A stretch of DNA of 64,000 nt from Cordia subcordata (lineage: Eukaryota > Streptophyta > Magnoliopsida > Boraginales > Cordiaceae). Positions 25,201-36,122 of this stretch are shown in pieces; position 1 is the first letter of the stretch; each line of letters starts with the position of its first letter. Made by a program: the position numbers and the translations under genes. The stretch is from contig JAPTOF010000003.1 of the NCBI GenBank assembly GCA_028554755.1, positions 3,886,501-3,950,500 of the forward strand, in the 5' to 3' direction. The notes below the pieces were generated by a model. The model searched no databases. It was not told where the DNA came from and saw nothing but the letters and a program-made list of their open reading frames with translations.

Positions 25201-27643
25201 ACTTCTTCTGAAGCAGTACCAGAGCACTAGAAACAAGAACAAAATGAAAAAAAGTTCTAGAACTTCGGTGTTCATCATGTCAAATAACACAAACTAGCAT
25301 GGTATTCAGATTATGTCATGACAAGCAATGTTGCTTATTGTCTTCTTAAAGAGGATAGAAAGCCATCAACCTTTCACGAGACTATTAGTAGCCTAGATGT
25401 TGCACTGTGAATGACAGCAGTGCAGGAAGCAGTTAAATCCTTGAACAGAAACAAACGTGAGAGCTTGTTCCATTACCACCAGGAAGGAAAGCCATCAGCA
25501 ACAAATGGGTTTTCAAAGTCAAACGACATTGCAACAACCAAGTGGAACAATATCAAGCAAAACTGGTAGTGAAAGGATTTGCTCAAAAAGAAAGAGTTGA
25601 TTTCAATGAGATATTATCTCCTGTGGTGAGACCTATAACTGTCAGAGTAGTCTTGGCTATACGTGTTGCGTTCGATTTATATCTAGGGCAATTAGATGTA
25701 AAGACAACTTTTCTTCATGGAGAACTTGAAGAAGAGATCTACATGCTCCTACCAGAAGGATTTGCAGAGAAAGAAAAAGAATACTTGGTTTGCAGGTTAA
25801 CCAAATCTCTGTACAATTTAAAGCAGGTGCCAAGGTGTTGGTACAAGAGATTTGATTCCTTCATTATTAGCCTTAGGTACAATAGACTCAACTTAGACCA
25901 TTGTATGTGTTACAAGATGTTTAGACATAATGATTTCATTATTCTATTGTTGTACGTGGATGATATGCTAGTAGCAGGCTTCAGCAAAGATCATATTCAA
26001 GAATTATAGGCACAGTTGGCTAGGGAGTTTGGCATAAAGGATTTGGGACCAACAAACAAGATTTTAGGGATGCAGATTCACCGAGACAGAAAAGTCAGGA
26101 AAATATGGATTTCCCAGAAAAACTATTTAAAGAAAATACTGTGTCGTTTCAACATGCATGATTTTAAGGAAATCTCAACCTTGTATCCTGTCAATTATAA
26201 ATTATCCTCAAGTATGTGTCCTAGCAATGAAGCAGAAAGGATGGAAATGTCTTGAGTACCGTATACATCAGCAGTGGGGAGTCTCATGTTCACTATGATA
26301 TGAATGAGACCATATATTTCTCAAGAAATTGGGATGGTTACATAGCGGATCCTAGCAGAGAGCATTGAAATGCTATTAAAAAGACCCTAAGATATATCAA
26401 AAGGACCTTAGATGCTTCATTATGTTATGGAGGATCAGAATTTACTCTTAAGGGCTATGTCGATTCAAATTTTGTAGGTGATTCTAACAAACGAAAATCT
26501 ACTACAGGCTATGTGTTTACACTAGCAGGAGAAGTGATGAGATAGGCATCAAAATTATAAACTGTTGTAGCACTTTCAACAATAGAGGCCAAATAAATGG
26601 CACCTGTACAAACTTGTAAAGAAGCTATCTGGATTCAAAGATTAATGGAGGAACTTGGATACAAACAAGAGAAGATTACCTTGTATTGTGACGGTCATAG
26701 TGCCTTGCACATTGCAAGGAATCCGGCTTTCCACTCAAGGACAAAGCACATAGGTGTACAGTATCACTTTGTTCATGAAGTAGTGGAGAAAGGAAGTGTG
26801 CATATGCAGAAGATTCATATGAATGAGAACACAGTAGATGTCATGACGAAGTTGATTAGTGTTAACAAGTTTGATTGAAGTAGATCTTCTTGTAGCCTAG
26901 TAAAGACGTAAGCAACATGAAAATAGAAAGTACGGAGAGATTCGGACAAATCACCAAAGTAGCTTAAGTGGGAGAATATAATATTAAACTACTTTGATGC
27001 TAAGACCAAAGTAGTTTAAGTGGGAGAATGTAATATTAAACTACTTTGATGCTAAGCAAAAGAAGATTATTGGACCATTATTTACAATTATTTGATTGGT
27101 TGATCAAAGTTTGCAACAACTTGACTGGTTGAATTTGATAGCAAAGTATGGCTTTCACATGAAGTCTGATGAAAGAAAGATTCTAATTGGATGGCTTAGA
27201 GGTTGTGCAGGCTCGAAATTATCATATGTTGGAGCAAATATTATGCATTAAAGATTTTACTTTAAGCATGAAGAATTCTTCATTCTCCTTGCCTATAAAT
27301 ACATGCGAGATGGCCGAGCTTAGTATTCATACAAAAATTGTGAGAAAAATTATTTAGTTTCTCATAATTTCTTTTTTCTTCTTGTTATAAGATTCTGAGT
27401 AGGAATTAGTTTCTCCTATTATAAGAGAGATTATGATGATTGTTCTCTTCTTAGTTTAGAGAGAAGTATTGTATAATTCTTACATCATAATGAATCCTCT
27501 GTTATTTGCTTGTGGTTTTACCTCAATTTATTTGGGGGTTTTTCACATAAAAATATTTGTGTCTCAATTTTCTATTTTTTTCATTTCTATTTTAGCTGCG
27601 GGATATTGCTTCAATAATATTTCCACTGCACCCTAACCCAATA
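22266..27643 (+). mobile_element. Copia retrotransposon C inside A2
   Basis: Nearly full-length plus-strand Copia. LTRs 22266-22869 and 27029-27643 (TGTAATATT to AACCCAATA), flanked by TATTT on both sides (22261-22265, 27644-27648). The primer site TGGTATCAGAGCC follows at 22872-22884. Order: gag from 23040 with an early stop, zinc knuckle G-K-K-G-H-V-K-K-E-C near 23,740, protease with D-S-G changed to D-S-K near 23,890, integrase (24,296-25,297), RT (25,542-26,255, Y-V-D-D near 25,958), RNase H (to 26,878). Stops and frameshifts make it non-autonomous. The LTRs are visibly diverged. A polypurine tract and LTR start are duplicated just before the 3' LTR (about 26,970-27,028). Confidence 0.92.
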
Positions 27644-28803
27644 TATTTGGTGATCCTCAACTGGCAATTCTTCTGGATAAAGAAAAGGTTTAGGTGGCAT
27701 TTGTAGATGTTCATGACCTCCTTGAAGCATCTCAACAATTTTGTTCATAGAAGGACAATCTGCAAGCTTCATTTGTATACACCATAGAGCAACTAAAATC
27801 ATCGTCTCTACCATTTTCCTTTATTCTCTTGATATATATCCTACCCTTATATCTTTTCCTTCAGTGAATTGGTCATACACCTATGAGGGGACGTAAATTT
27901 GGCTTGGATTTTCAATGAATGGATTCAAATTTTCCCTCTTCCCTGCCATTTCCATCGACAACATACCATAGCTATAAACATCAGCTTTATATGAAACTCT
28001 TCCAATATTTTTGTAGAACAACTTCTGAGCCATGTAACCTATCGTTCCTTTTGCTACAGGCAAGGATACAATACTATTCTCTATTAGATACAATTTCGCA
28101 AGCCCAAAGTCAGATATTTTTAGAGCAAAATTTCGATCAAGAAGGATGTTGTGAGGCTTAATCTCAAAATGTAATATCTGTATATCACAACCTGATTTAA
28201 ATAGTCAATTCCACAAGCCACACCTAGAGAAATGTCAAACATTTTTCCATAGCTCAGGGAGATAGTCCTTTCTTCTTGTGAGAATATATATCTTTCAAAA
28301 GAGCCATTAGGCGTATATTCACATATCAAGGAACATTTTGAGCCTTCAACACAAAAGCCAAGGGGTTGCACCACATTTACGTGGTGAATCCTTCCAATTG
28401 TGGCAACTTCATTGATGAATTCTTGGCCATTTGCCTTGGATTTGTTCATCATTTTCACTGCAACAAAAAGGCAACTTCTAAGCTTGCCTTTAAATACAGA
28501 TCCATATCCTCCATCACCCAATTTGTATTTGAAATTTTTTGTCATCTTCCTTGTATCTGTGTTTTTGTACCAAATTGGCATAAGGTTATTTTTAGCACAT
28601 AGAAAATCTTCAATGGTATCATCATTTGATAAGTGTAGCCTTTTGTACTTATAGACTACTAGCATTAAAAGACATGAGAGTCGACGAAGGAATCTTGCTG
28701 AGAGAATCTGCACCATAATAAAAAGAACAGGAAAAAAAAATCAAACTACTTAGTGGGCATGGGCAATTGTTCTTATGTGCCCTTTTGTTCACAATTTTCC
28801 AAA

Positions 28804-28897
28804 GACAACCCAGAAAGAAAGATTAATGTCTATGATTCCTAGGATAGAAGGACAACCCAGAAAGAAAGATTAATGTCTATGATTCCTAGGATAGAAG
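28804..28897. repeat. Perfect 47-bp tandem duplication
   Basis: Two identical 47-bp copies (28804-28850 and 28851-28897) in the former last intron of A2. With no differences between them, the duplication is recent compared with the decay of the gene around it. Confidence 0.9.
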
Positions 28898-30448
28898 GAC
28901 GATGAAGTTGTGAAAGGTAAATAACTTTGAAAGCTAATAGGAAACTAGTGATACATGCATGTTATGAGGGATAATTTTAATCATCCACAACATTGCAACT
29001 TCCTTATGAATCTTTGGATATCTTACTAGTAAGTTTTGCTAGGGATTTGTGATGATCTGTTGGAAATTACCCAAAAAAAAAAAAAAGAAATTAGAGAGGA
29101 ACTTTAGATGTTCTTGAAAATGAAATAAAATTAGGCAGGAGACTCATGCCTCCAACTATATTGCAGCCCTGTAAAGTCCAAAGGAAATGATGGTCATCAG
29201 TGTTAGGAGTTGGATTATAGAGTTTCACAATTGTACTTAATACTTGCCATCTTGCTTTATTCGTCAGAGCCAAGTGCTAGATGTTTAAAAAGGTATACAA
29301 AGAACATTAATTAGGCAGAGGATTCATCACTTAGAAACTCCTGTAGGCCTGCAGCAATTGGAAAAACAACCAAAGCCAGCGTGATGTGACACAAAATTCT
29401 GACGATAGTTTAAATCCAAAACCGCTTCTTCTCTCTTCAAATTAAACTCGAATAAGATATTAGGAAATTTCAATTTTTTTTCATATAATTTTATCTAGAA
29501 ATGTTCATACATACTACAACTTAGCACTAAAACATCAAGAAACGGATGAGAAAATGGACATACACTTGTAGGAGAAACTGAGAGAGCGCGGACGAGCAAG
29601 AGAACAGCCGTAATTGCATAAAACAGTATTATTTAAATCTTCGTCCAAATAACAGTATCTGTCTCTTGCTTCACATTCTTTGCAGTAGACTATATGCCAC
29701 GGAAGTAAAAATCCATTATCTAGCAAATCAAGAATGCTTGACAAAGATGTGTTGTAGTTTGGAAACCGTCCTTACTAATACCAATCAAATGTTCCTAACG
29801 AGTCATTCAGACGTGTTAACCAAAGCACCGTGCTTATCTTACAAGAATCCTCTAGATCTTCTATATTCATATACCCTCCACGTAAAATGTAAGAATACTT
29901 AGGCAACGAAGACAAAGAGGTGCTGGATGAAGTATTTGTATTGCAATTAGGGGCAGTATCAACATATAGAGGAGATTCTATGCAACTCGAACAACTAACA
30001 AACATTACAGCTATATTTAGAAGGGACAAGTAATTTTCAACATACCTCCAGATGTTGGATCTGTATATGCTCTTGGTATGTCATCATCGGTTAAAGAATA
30101 AAAAGAGAAAGAAGGTCATTTTATGCCAGGATCAAGTATTCGTATTGTATAGCTCTCATAGTTGATAGATTGCACGTAGTATCCCTTGGAATTTAGAAAT
30201 AGTATGGTTTGGTTGTTCTTGCTTGCAAGTCCATAGTTGGAATTGCCATAGTTTTCAAGGTCAGTTTTCAAACGAAAGGGATAGCTGATGTTGTGAATAT
30301 CACCACAAGAGGAAGGGGGGCAATTGTGGTTGGTCTTGGCTTTGCAAGTTGTAACAGACAAAAGAATGAGAACAATAAGGACAAAGCTAAACCTTAGTCC
30401 CAACATGATAGCTAGACTACCGTGTGGGTAGTTCATTGATGAAGCCAT

Positions 30449-30955
30449 TTGTGACTTTCTTCTTTATCAAACTAGAGTATAACCGTGTAATACATGAAAG
30501 AAATACATCTTTATTATTAATGGCTGATTTTTACATCTATATCAGAATAAAATATATCTTTTCAAATTTAATTTTTGGTAAGTTTATTTTCAATACCAAT
30601 GATGGCTTATGAAAGATCTTCAATAATGAATAAAACGGTTAAATGGTTTTTATATCTATATGAGCATGAAATAGTATACCAACACATTTTCAATATTGTA
30701 AACCTTCAATAATCAAGAATATATTTTATCCCTAGTTTTTAATTTAGTTTTGAGGAAAAAAATGTTTTCTATGTTTGAAGTTTTAAGGTTAAAAATATAA
30801 TTTTGGTGAAAATGATAAGATCAACTTTCATTGGATGGGATATGCTCACAACGGGAACTTATATCGTGAACCTGCAAGTACACAGTGTAACGTGCACCTG
30901 CAACTGTGAAAGTACTGAACAAACAGCTTATCAGTAGTGAATAAAGATGATTTAT
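30449..30955. other. AT-rich flank upstream of A2
   Basis: No coding signal. A B-type partner would be expected here by analogy with A1/B1 and A3/B2, but none is found. Confidence 0.5.
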
Positions 30956-31361
30956 GAATTTTATTAAACAAATAACTTATGAATACTAACCAAATAGTCT
31001 TTTATTATGAACAAACATATGTAGCTGTTTTCATGTATAGATATTTGTTAATTTTACATTTATCAACAGATATTATGATGATCTGTGGATTTTACTAAAT
31101 AAACAGCTTATAAATACTGAACTAATAGTTTTTTTTATTCTGAACAAACATCTGTGACTCTTTTCGTATATAGATATTTGTTAATTTTACACTTGTCAAT
31201 AGATATTATAATAATCTGTGGAATTTACTAGATAAATAGCTTATGCATACTGAATAAATATTCTTTTTATTCTAAACAAACATCTGTGGCTATTTTCATA
31301 TATAAATATTTCTATGGATTTTACTAGATAAACAGCTTATGAATACTAAATAAATAGTCTG
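30956..31361. repeat. Minisatellite, unit about 132 bp
   Basis: Tandem units start at 30956, 31088, 31221 and 31317, each opening GA(A/T)TTTA(C/T)TA and containing GAACAAACATCTGTG-like words. The third unit is shortened to about 96 bp and the fourth is partial. Units differ from each other, so the array is not recent. Confidence 0.8.
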
Positions 31362-31627
31362 ATACACCATGCTCTGTACTCTTGCAGATGCATGATATAA
31401 TTTGTGGTTCATGATTGACTTGTGTTATGATCTAGGGGACTAAGTATGATCTAGCTATTTAGATAGCTAATGGTTATTTGAGTAACTAATAGCTGTTTGA
31501 ATAGTTAATAACTCTTAAATGATAGTTGTTCAAGTAACGGATTAAAAAGATATGTTCTGTAAAAGTGGGTGTTGATTAGCTGATAAATATAAAATTACAT
31601 AAAAGGCCATCAAAATCACCTAACTAA

Positions 31628-31731
31628 TGTTGTTGTTGTTGTTATTATTATTATTACTAGTACTACTGCTAATAATAATAATAATAAATTATTAATATTA
31701 TTGAAATAGGTAATATATATATATATATATA
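31628..31731. repeat. Self-complementary ATT/AAT repeat and TA run
   Basis: A (GTT)n-(ATT)n tract, a short spacer (CTAGTACTACTGC), then (AAT)n, so the two halves can pair as a hairpin; a (TA)n run follows near 31,711. Confidence 0.8.
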
Positions 31732-32033
31732 ATTCTATTAATAATTGTTAAAAATTACTGAAGTTCCATTATAAAATTCAATTGGTCAATATGAAGAGTG
31801 GTCCAAGACCTTATATAGTGATTTTTTCATGTGGGACAAATTGTATTTTATAACACCCTCTCCCCCTTCACATATGACTCTTAATAGTGTCTGCGCCACT
31901 TGACAAATAGATTGGATTGGATTAGATTGGACTAGACATGTAATTGGATTTAGATAATAACTAGAAACTGTACTTAGATAGTCTTATGACCCGAAATAGC
32001 TTGATGAGTCACCATGACCCGGAGCAGAACGTG

Positions 32034-32123
32034 GATTTTCGAGTGACCCAGAATAGGGTATGGACAACCACGATCTAGGATTTTCGAGTGACCCAAAATA
32101 GGGTATGGACAACCACGATCTAG
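32034..32123. repeat. 45-bp tandem repeat upstream of viral genes
   Basis: Two 45-bp copies (32034-32078 and 32079-32123) differing at one base, about 140 bp before the first viral reading frame. The position would suit a promoter-proximal or leader element of the integrated virus, but the border between viral and plant DNA is not determined. Confidence 0.8.
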
Positions 32124-32262
32124 ACCAAATGTAGTCCAGCTGCTTATAGGAATTAGCCAGCACGTGAACAAATGTACACAATGAACGAACTTGACGAGCC
32201 ACACATGGGCATGTGAAAAATTCTAAGATTCCATGTGGGACAAATGAGTCCTGAGGTTCCAA

Positions 32263-32670
32263 ATGCATGCTATTTTCAATAGACAGCCTAGAAGAAATGT
32301 ACAAAACATCCGTGTACCAATAGAAATTAGTATTGACGTTGCTAGAGAGAAGAATAAGCTAGAAGCTATAGAAGGGAAATTAGAGCAATTAGAAAATAAA
32401 ATTGCTAAGTTACAAACACTTCTTGTCCTTATGAGTGAAGAAGGAAATAGTGAAGGAATTAACAAAATCCAATATAGAATAAACGATAAATCTTACTGTA
32501 GATTAATCCAGGAACATATAGGACACCTTCCAGGAAAAACCCTAGAAGAACCTAGTAACAACGAATCATCTCTAGTTAATCCAAATGAATTAGAACAAAA
32601 ACTCATGATAGATGAGACAGACTTACAAACATTCGAAAGAATGTCAGGACTAAAGGTTGACACCACGTAG
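32263..32670 (+). CDS. Endogenous pararetrovirus, coiled-coil ORF
   Basis: A 135-residue reading frame at the 5' end of an endogenous caulimovirid. It is rich in E, K and L with heptad-like spacing around residues 25-60 (EKLEQLENKIAKLQTLL), so a coiled coil is likely. Small coiled-coil proteins such as virion-associated factors are known in caulimovirids; equivalence here is inference. The end of the frame is repeated just downstream (32671-32716). This one frame is open; its neighbours are broken, and expression is not implied. Confidence 0.6.
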   Translation: MHAIFNRQPRRNVQNIRVPIEISIDVAREKNKLEAIEGKLEQLENKIAKLQTLLVLMSEEGNSEGINKIQYRINDKSYCRLIQEHIGHLPGKTLEEPSNNESSLVNPNELEQKLMIDETDLQTFERMSGLKVDTT

Positions 32671-32716
32671 ACTTATGAACATTCGAAAGAATGTCGGGAT
32701 CAAAGGTTGACACCAC
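32624..32716. repeat. Tandem duplication at a viral ORF boundary
   Basis: About 45 bp ending GGTTGACACCAC occur twice (about 32624-32668 and 32671-32716) with a few differences. The first copy encodes the C-terminus of the coiled-coil frame; the second fills the gap before the next start codon. Confidence 0.8.
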
Positions 32717-32732
32717 CAAAGAATAAATTAAA

Positions 32733-33930
32733 ATGAATACTGAAGCTTCTACTAGTAGCGCAGCAGCTTCTCAGAATCCTCCACCACCATCACCAAGTCA
32801 ACCAATACAAAGTACCATAACAGGTTTACAAGAAACTATTGCTAATCTGACCCATAATTTCCAGTCAGCCCAACAAAGAATAGCAGAGCTCGAAGCAGAA
32901 AGGAATGCAACTGCTAGTTACCCAGCAACTGACAGACCCATGTCTGATACTGCCACTAATCAAACTAATAGGTTTAGGACTCCTATTCGACGAATTGCAG
33001 ATGCTAAATTCTCACCTCTTGAGCATCTTAATCAACCAATTAATACTAATGGATCTTGGTTAGATCTAGATTGTGTTAAGGATTACGAAAGAGCTATAGA
33101 AGACTGGAGCAGGTCTATGACTATAGCGTCAGAAGTTAACAACTGGTCTGCAGATGATACTTACAAAATGATGTATTTTTCATTAAAAGGAAATGTAGGC
33201 AAAATTGTTTAACAATTTGAAACAAGATGTCAAGGATGCTATTAAGCATACTGATAGAGATACTGTCACTGATAAATTTGACAAATGGATTAGATATGAA
33301 TATTTGTCTAATTCTGTGAAAGATGATACCAATGCCAGAAAAGAAGCAGCCATGAAAAATGCTATTTGGAATCTGGAACAACTAAGGTTATGCAATATTA
33401 ATCAGCCATTTAGAAATCAATTTTACTGTGCTTTTATGAAGTATTATGCAGATGTATATCAAGGTCAATATCTTGATTATATGATACTAAAGCTTCCTCA
33501 TCCATACAACGAACTCATGCGGGAAGATTGGAATTAAGTAAAGAAGGAATGGAATGACAACCATCCAGGCGAATATGTACCCTTTGGATTTTCCAAAAAC
33601 TTCATTGAAGATACATTAGCAATGATTTGCAAGCAAAGCCGGAAAGCTAAGGCAGGTAAGTTAATGAAGAAAACTAGGTTAGATTGTAATCTATTTGAAC
33701 CTCCACAAATAGGTCGCTATGATAAGAAACCTTATAAGAAAAGAAAGAAAAATTGGAAAAAATATTTGAAAAAGAGTAACCCTAAGTATGCTAAGGAATA
33801 CTTTAGGAAAAGAAAAGGTAAATATCGACCCAGGAAACAAAGTTACTATCGTAAAAAGAAATATAATTCTACTTATAGGAAAGTTAAGAAATGTATATGT
33901 TATCTTTGTAACGAAGGAGGACAAATCTAA
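32733..33930 (+). pseudogene. Endogenous pararetrovirus coat-protein region
   Basis: Broken coat-protein-like region of a caulimovirid. It opens with a low-complexity S/A/P/Q segment and a heptad-like stretch (about residues 28-55), then a globular part, a strongly basic K/R/Y-rich segment (33,620-33,900) and a partial C-x-C-x2-C zinc knuckle near 33,890 whose last ligands are missing. The frame is broken near 33,205, a stop interrupts it at about 33,535, and it shifts again near 33,920. The basic stretch followed by a zinc knuckle is characteristic of caulimovirid capsid proteins. Assigned by composition and order, not by a database search. Confidence 0.7.
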
Positions 33931-34711
33931 TAGTAAAGTATTAGAAGTATACGAAGATATAAAATTAGACGAAGGAATCATAGATGACCAATGGGAATTG
34001 GAAACCATCTATTCGGACGGAGAAATCAACGAAGACGGAGAAGTTGTCAAGCTTGATGCATTACTCATGGAAGACGACGACGGAGAAGATTACGGAGACT
34101 TCGAAGATTGGCTCGACGAAGAACCAAAAATGATGATGCGAGAGCAGGGATCAACTTCAACAGTTGTTCAGAAAGACGAATCAGAGCCAATAGTTCTTGA
34201 AGACAAAGACAACAGGTTTGACAGCTCCAAAGCAGTGATGATCACACCAAAAGGTTTGGCTAAATCTTTAAATTTAAAAGCCCCTGAAATATATGAAGTA
34301 CCTTCTATGTTTGATAGGCTTGTTAACAAAAAGAAAGATAAATTATATCTTGTTCTTAGAGATAAAACTTTTCCTGTTAAATTTAATGAAAGTTTAGGAA
34401 AATTAGTAATTCCACTAATTAGTAGAAATGAGATAGCAAATGAAATTGCAACTATCAAGGGCGAGGATAGAGATAGAATTAAAACTCCATGTCTAGGAGG
34501 AATACAAATTATGTGCATTGCTCATTTTAGAGAAAATATGAATATTCCCATTCAGATATTTGTAATGGATGATAGAATCCAACACTCAGCAAAAGATGCA
34601 TTATTAGGTGCTATATCAAGTAATCTTTGCCATAGGAGAGTAATGTTTAATGTCTATCCAATCTATAACATTCACCTCAGCACAAAGCCATTAGGTTGTA
34701 CCATAAACTAA
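33931..34711 (+). pseudogene. Endogenous pararetrovirus movement-protein region
   Basis: After an acidic linker (33,940-34,110, rich in E and D) comes a domain resembling the 30K-superfamily movement proteins, which modify plasmodesmata: a G-G-I-Q-I strand, an M-D-D-R motif and an S-S-N-L motif in the expected order (about 34,495-34,625). The frame ends early at 34,711 and resumes in another frame, so it is broken. Its place downstream of the capsid region is the order known from cavemo- and solendoviruses rather than from petu- or florendoviruses. Confidence 0.65.
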
Positions 34712-34715
34712 TATT

Positions 34716-35539
34716 ATGCAAATGCCTACTGAAGAAATTGCAGTTAGTTTTCATGTGCGCATGATATATGGACTAAGTATATCTGTCACTGATAATAGGA
34801 TGAAACGTTTGGGTAAGTATATTGAACCTAAGCAATCTTACAAAACTGTGATAGAAGTTATCACTCCTCAGCAATTAGAAGATCACGAAATTATTAAGCA
34901 TCATGAGATTGAGCTTAGTAATAGGAACATTAGAACTAAGAAAGGTAAGCAATTACCTCAAATAGAAGAAACTCAAAATAAATTAATTTTGAGAACCAAC
35001 AGTTTTAATAGTCATAATCAATTGACTATAAGATCTAAGCAATTTAGACAGAAAGAAGCATATTATGTGCAGCTTGGAGTCATGCATCCTGATACTTGGA
35101 TATCAAAAAAGTATTGTGTCTTATAGATACAGGTGCAGCAAACAGCCATCTTGGCAGGAATTTCCTTTTGGAACTCATCAAAGAAGCTACTTCGATGAAG
35201 AGCGAAGAACAATACCTCCAACAGAGTCTACAACCTTACAGGTATGTTGACTTTGAAGGAAAAAGGGTAAGTTGTGACAAAACTTGTACTTTAGTACTAG
35301 TAATAGAAAGCATGGAAGATGAAATTATTTGCATGAAATCAACTATTTCTGATAGTTATGAATTCATATATGATGCATATGAAGATACTAAATTACTTAT
35401 TGGTAATGATATATTGGCAGCCTGGAAAGCTAAGATATCAACTGATTACTTAGAAATAAGTACAGAAAATGGATTGAAATATTCATCCAATACCCCTAAT
35501 TACATTAGGATCCCACGAAAAAAAATTTCTAATAATTAG
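34716..35539 (+). pseudogene. Viral polyprotein part with DTGA motif
   Basis: Two overlapping frames (34716-35126 and 35096-35539) continue the movement-protein region. The second has I-D-T-G-A-A near 35,128 and L-L-I-G-N-D-I-L near 35,395, the paired hallmarks of a retroviral-type aspartic protease fold. The frameshift just before the DTG breaks it. Whether this is a true protease or a degenerate protease-like domain is open, because a second DTG lies 500 bp further on. Confidence 0.6.
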
Positions 35540-35688
35540 ATTAGAAAATCTCGCATATCTTACTAAGGAATATACTAGTCCCAATAGTATATACGTTGAA
35601 ATAACCTTACATTATAAGGAGTACAAAGATAGATCGTATCATGCATTCATTGATACAGGATCACGAGTCAATATGGCTAAGGGAAACT
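35540..35688 (+). pseudogene. Viral protease start (DTGS), cut by inversion
   Basis: Start of the protease-RT frame, with F-I-D-T-G-S near 35,650. It ends within 40 bases at an inversion point, so reverse transcriptase does not follow on this strand. The junction lies in the palindrome GGGAAACTGTTTCCC (35681-35695). Confidence 0.6.
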
Positions 35689-36122
35689 GTTTCCCAGTAT
35701 TAGTTTGAAACAGTCTACCATATGACTGAGTCTGATCAGTAGTTTTACTTGTCCAGCTACTTGAAGCGTTGCTTGAGCAGTCCTTCTTACCGTTGTCATC
35801 TCCCACTAAGATAAACTTAGTTAGGTCAATGGATCCTGTGGAATCTCATTGTCATGACTTTGTGAGTCAGCTTCTTCGGTTTGTGTTGCTGCATCAACAC
35901 ATTTCTTGGCGTTTCCGAAAGAAATTTGCTTCACTTCCTCGATCAGTTCAGGAAGCATAGCTTGCCAATTTCTTCCTTCCTGGATCCATTGTTCAATGTG
36001 ATCCTTCATTCGTTCGATTGCCTGGTCGACTAAGGAAGTCGGCGAGGACATTTTGTTTTCCTGGAATATGTTCAACAACATAGGATAAGTGAGATAAATT
36101 TTGTCTCCATGCTATCCTACAC
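35689..36122 (-). pseudogene. Viral RNase H tail and downstream ORF
   Basis: Minus-strand viral sequence homologous to 45243-45702. It starts with the last codons of RNase H (V-E-H-I-P-G-K-Q-N-V-L-A-D-F-L-S near 36,030), which overlap another frame beginning M-S-S-P-T-S. This downstream protein is unidentified; in related viruses a transactivator/inclusion-body protein sits here. The segment is inverted relative to 32263-35688. Confidence 0.65.

Larger units (their letters stand above)
22180..30448 (-). pseudogene. LRK10L pseudogene A2, split by Copia C
   Basis: Minus-strand A-type receptor kinase killed several ways. Exon 1 (30448-29545) keeps the signal peptide and the start of GUB_WAK_bind, but two cysteines of the N-C-G and E-L-E-C region are replaced, and stops or frameshifts occur near 30,116 and 29,775. 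Both 21-bp micro-exons (about 29,340 and 29,150) survive, but each donor GT has become AT and one holds a stop. In the kinase exon (about 28,716-27,649) a base is lost before the catalytic loop, H-F-D reads H-F-E, and a stop lies near 27,893. Copia C then separates the last 30 codons (22,265-22,180). All damage is directly visible by comparison with A1 and A3. Confidence 0.9.
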
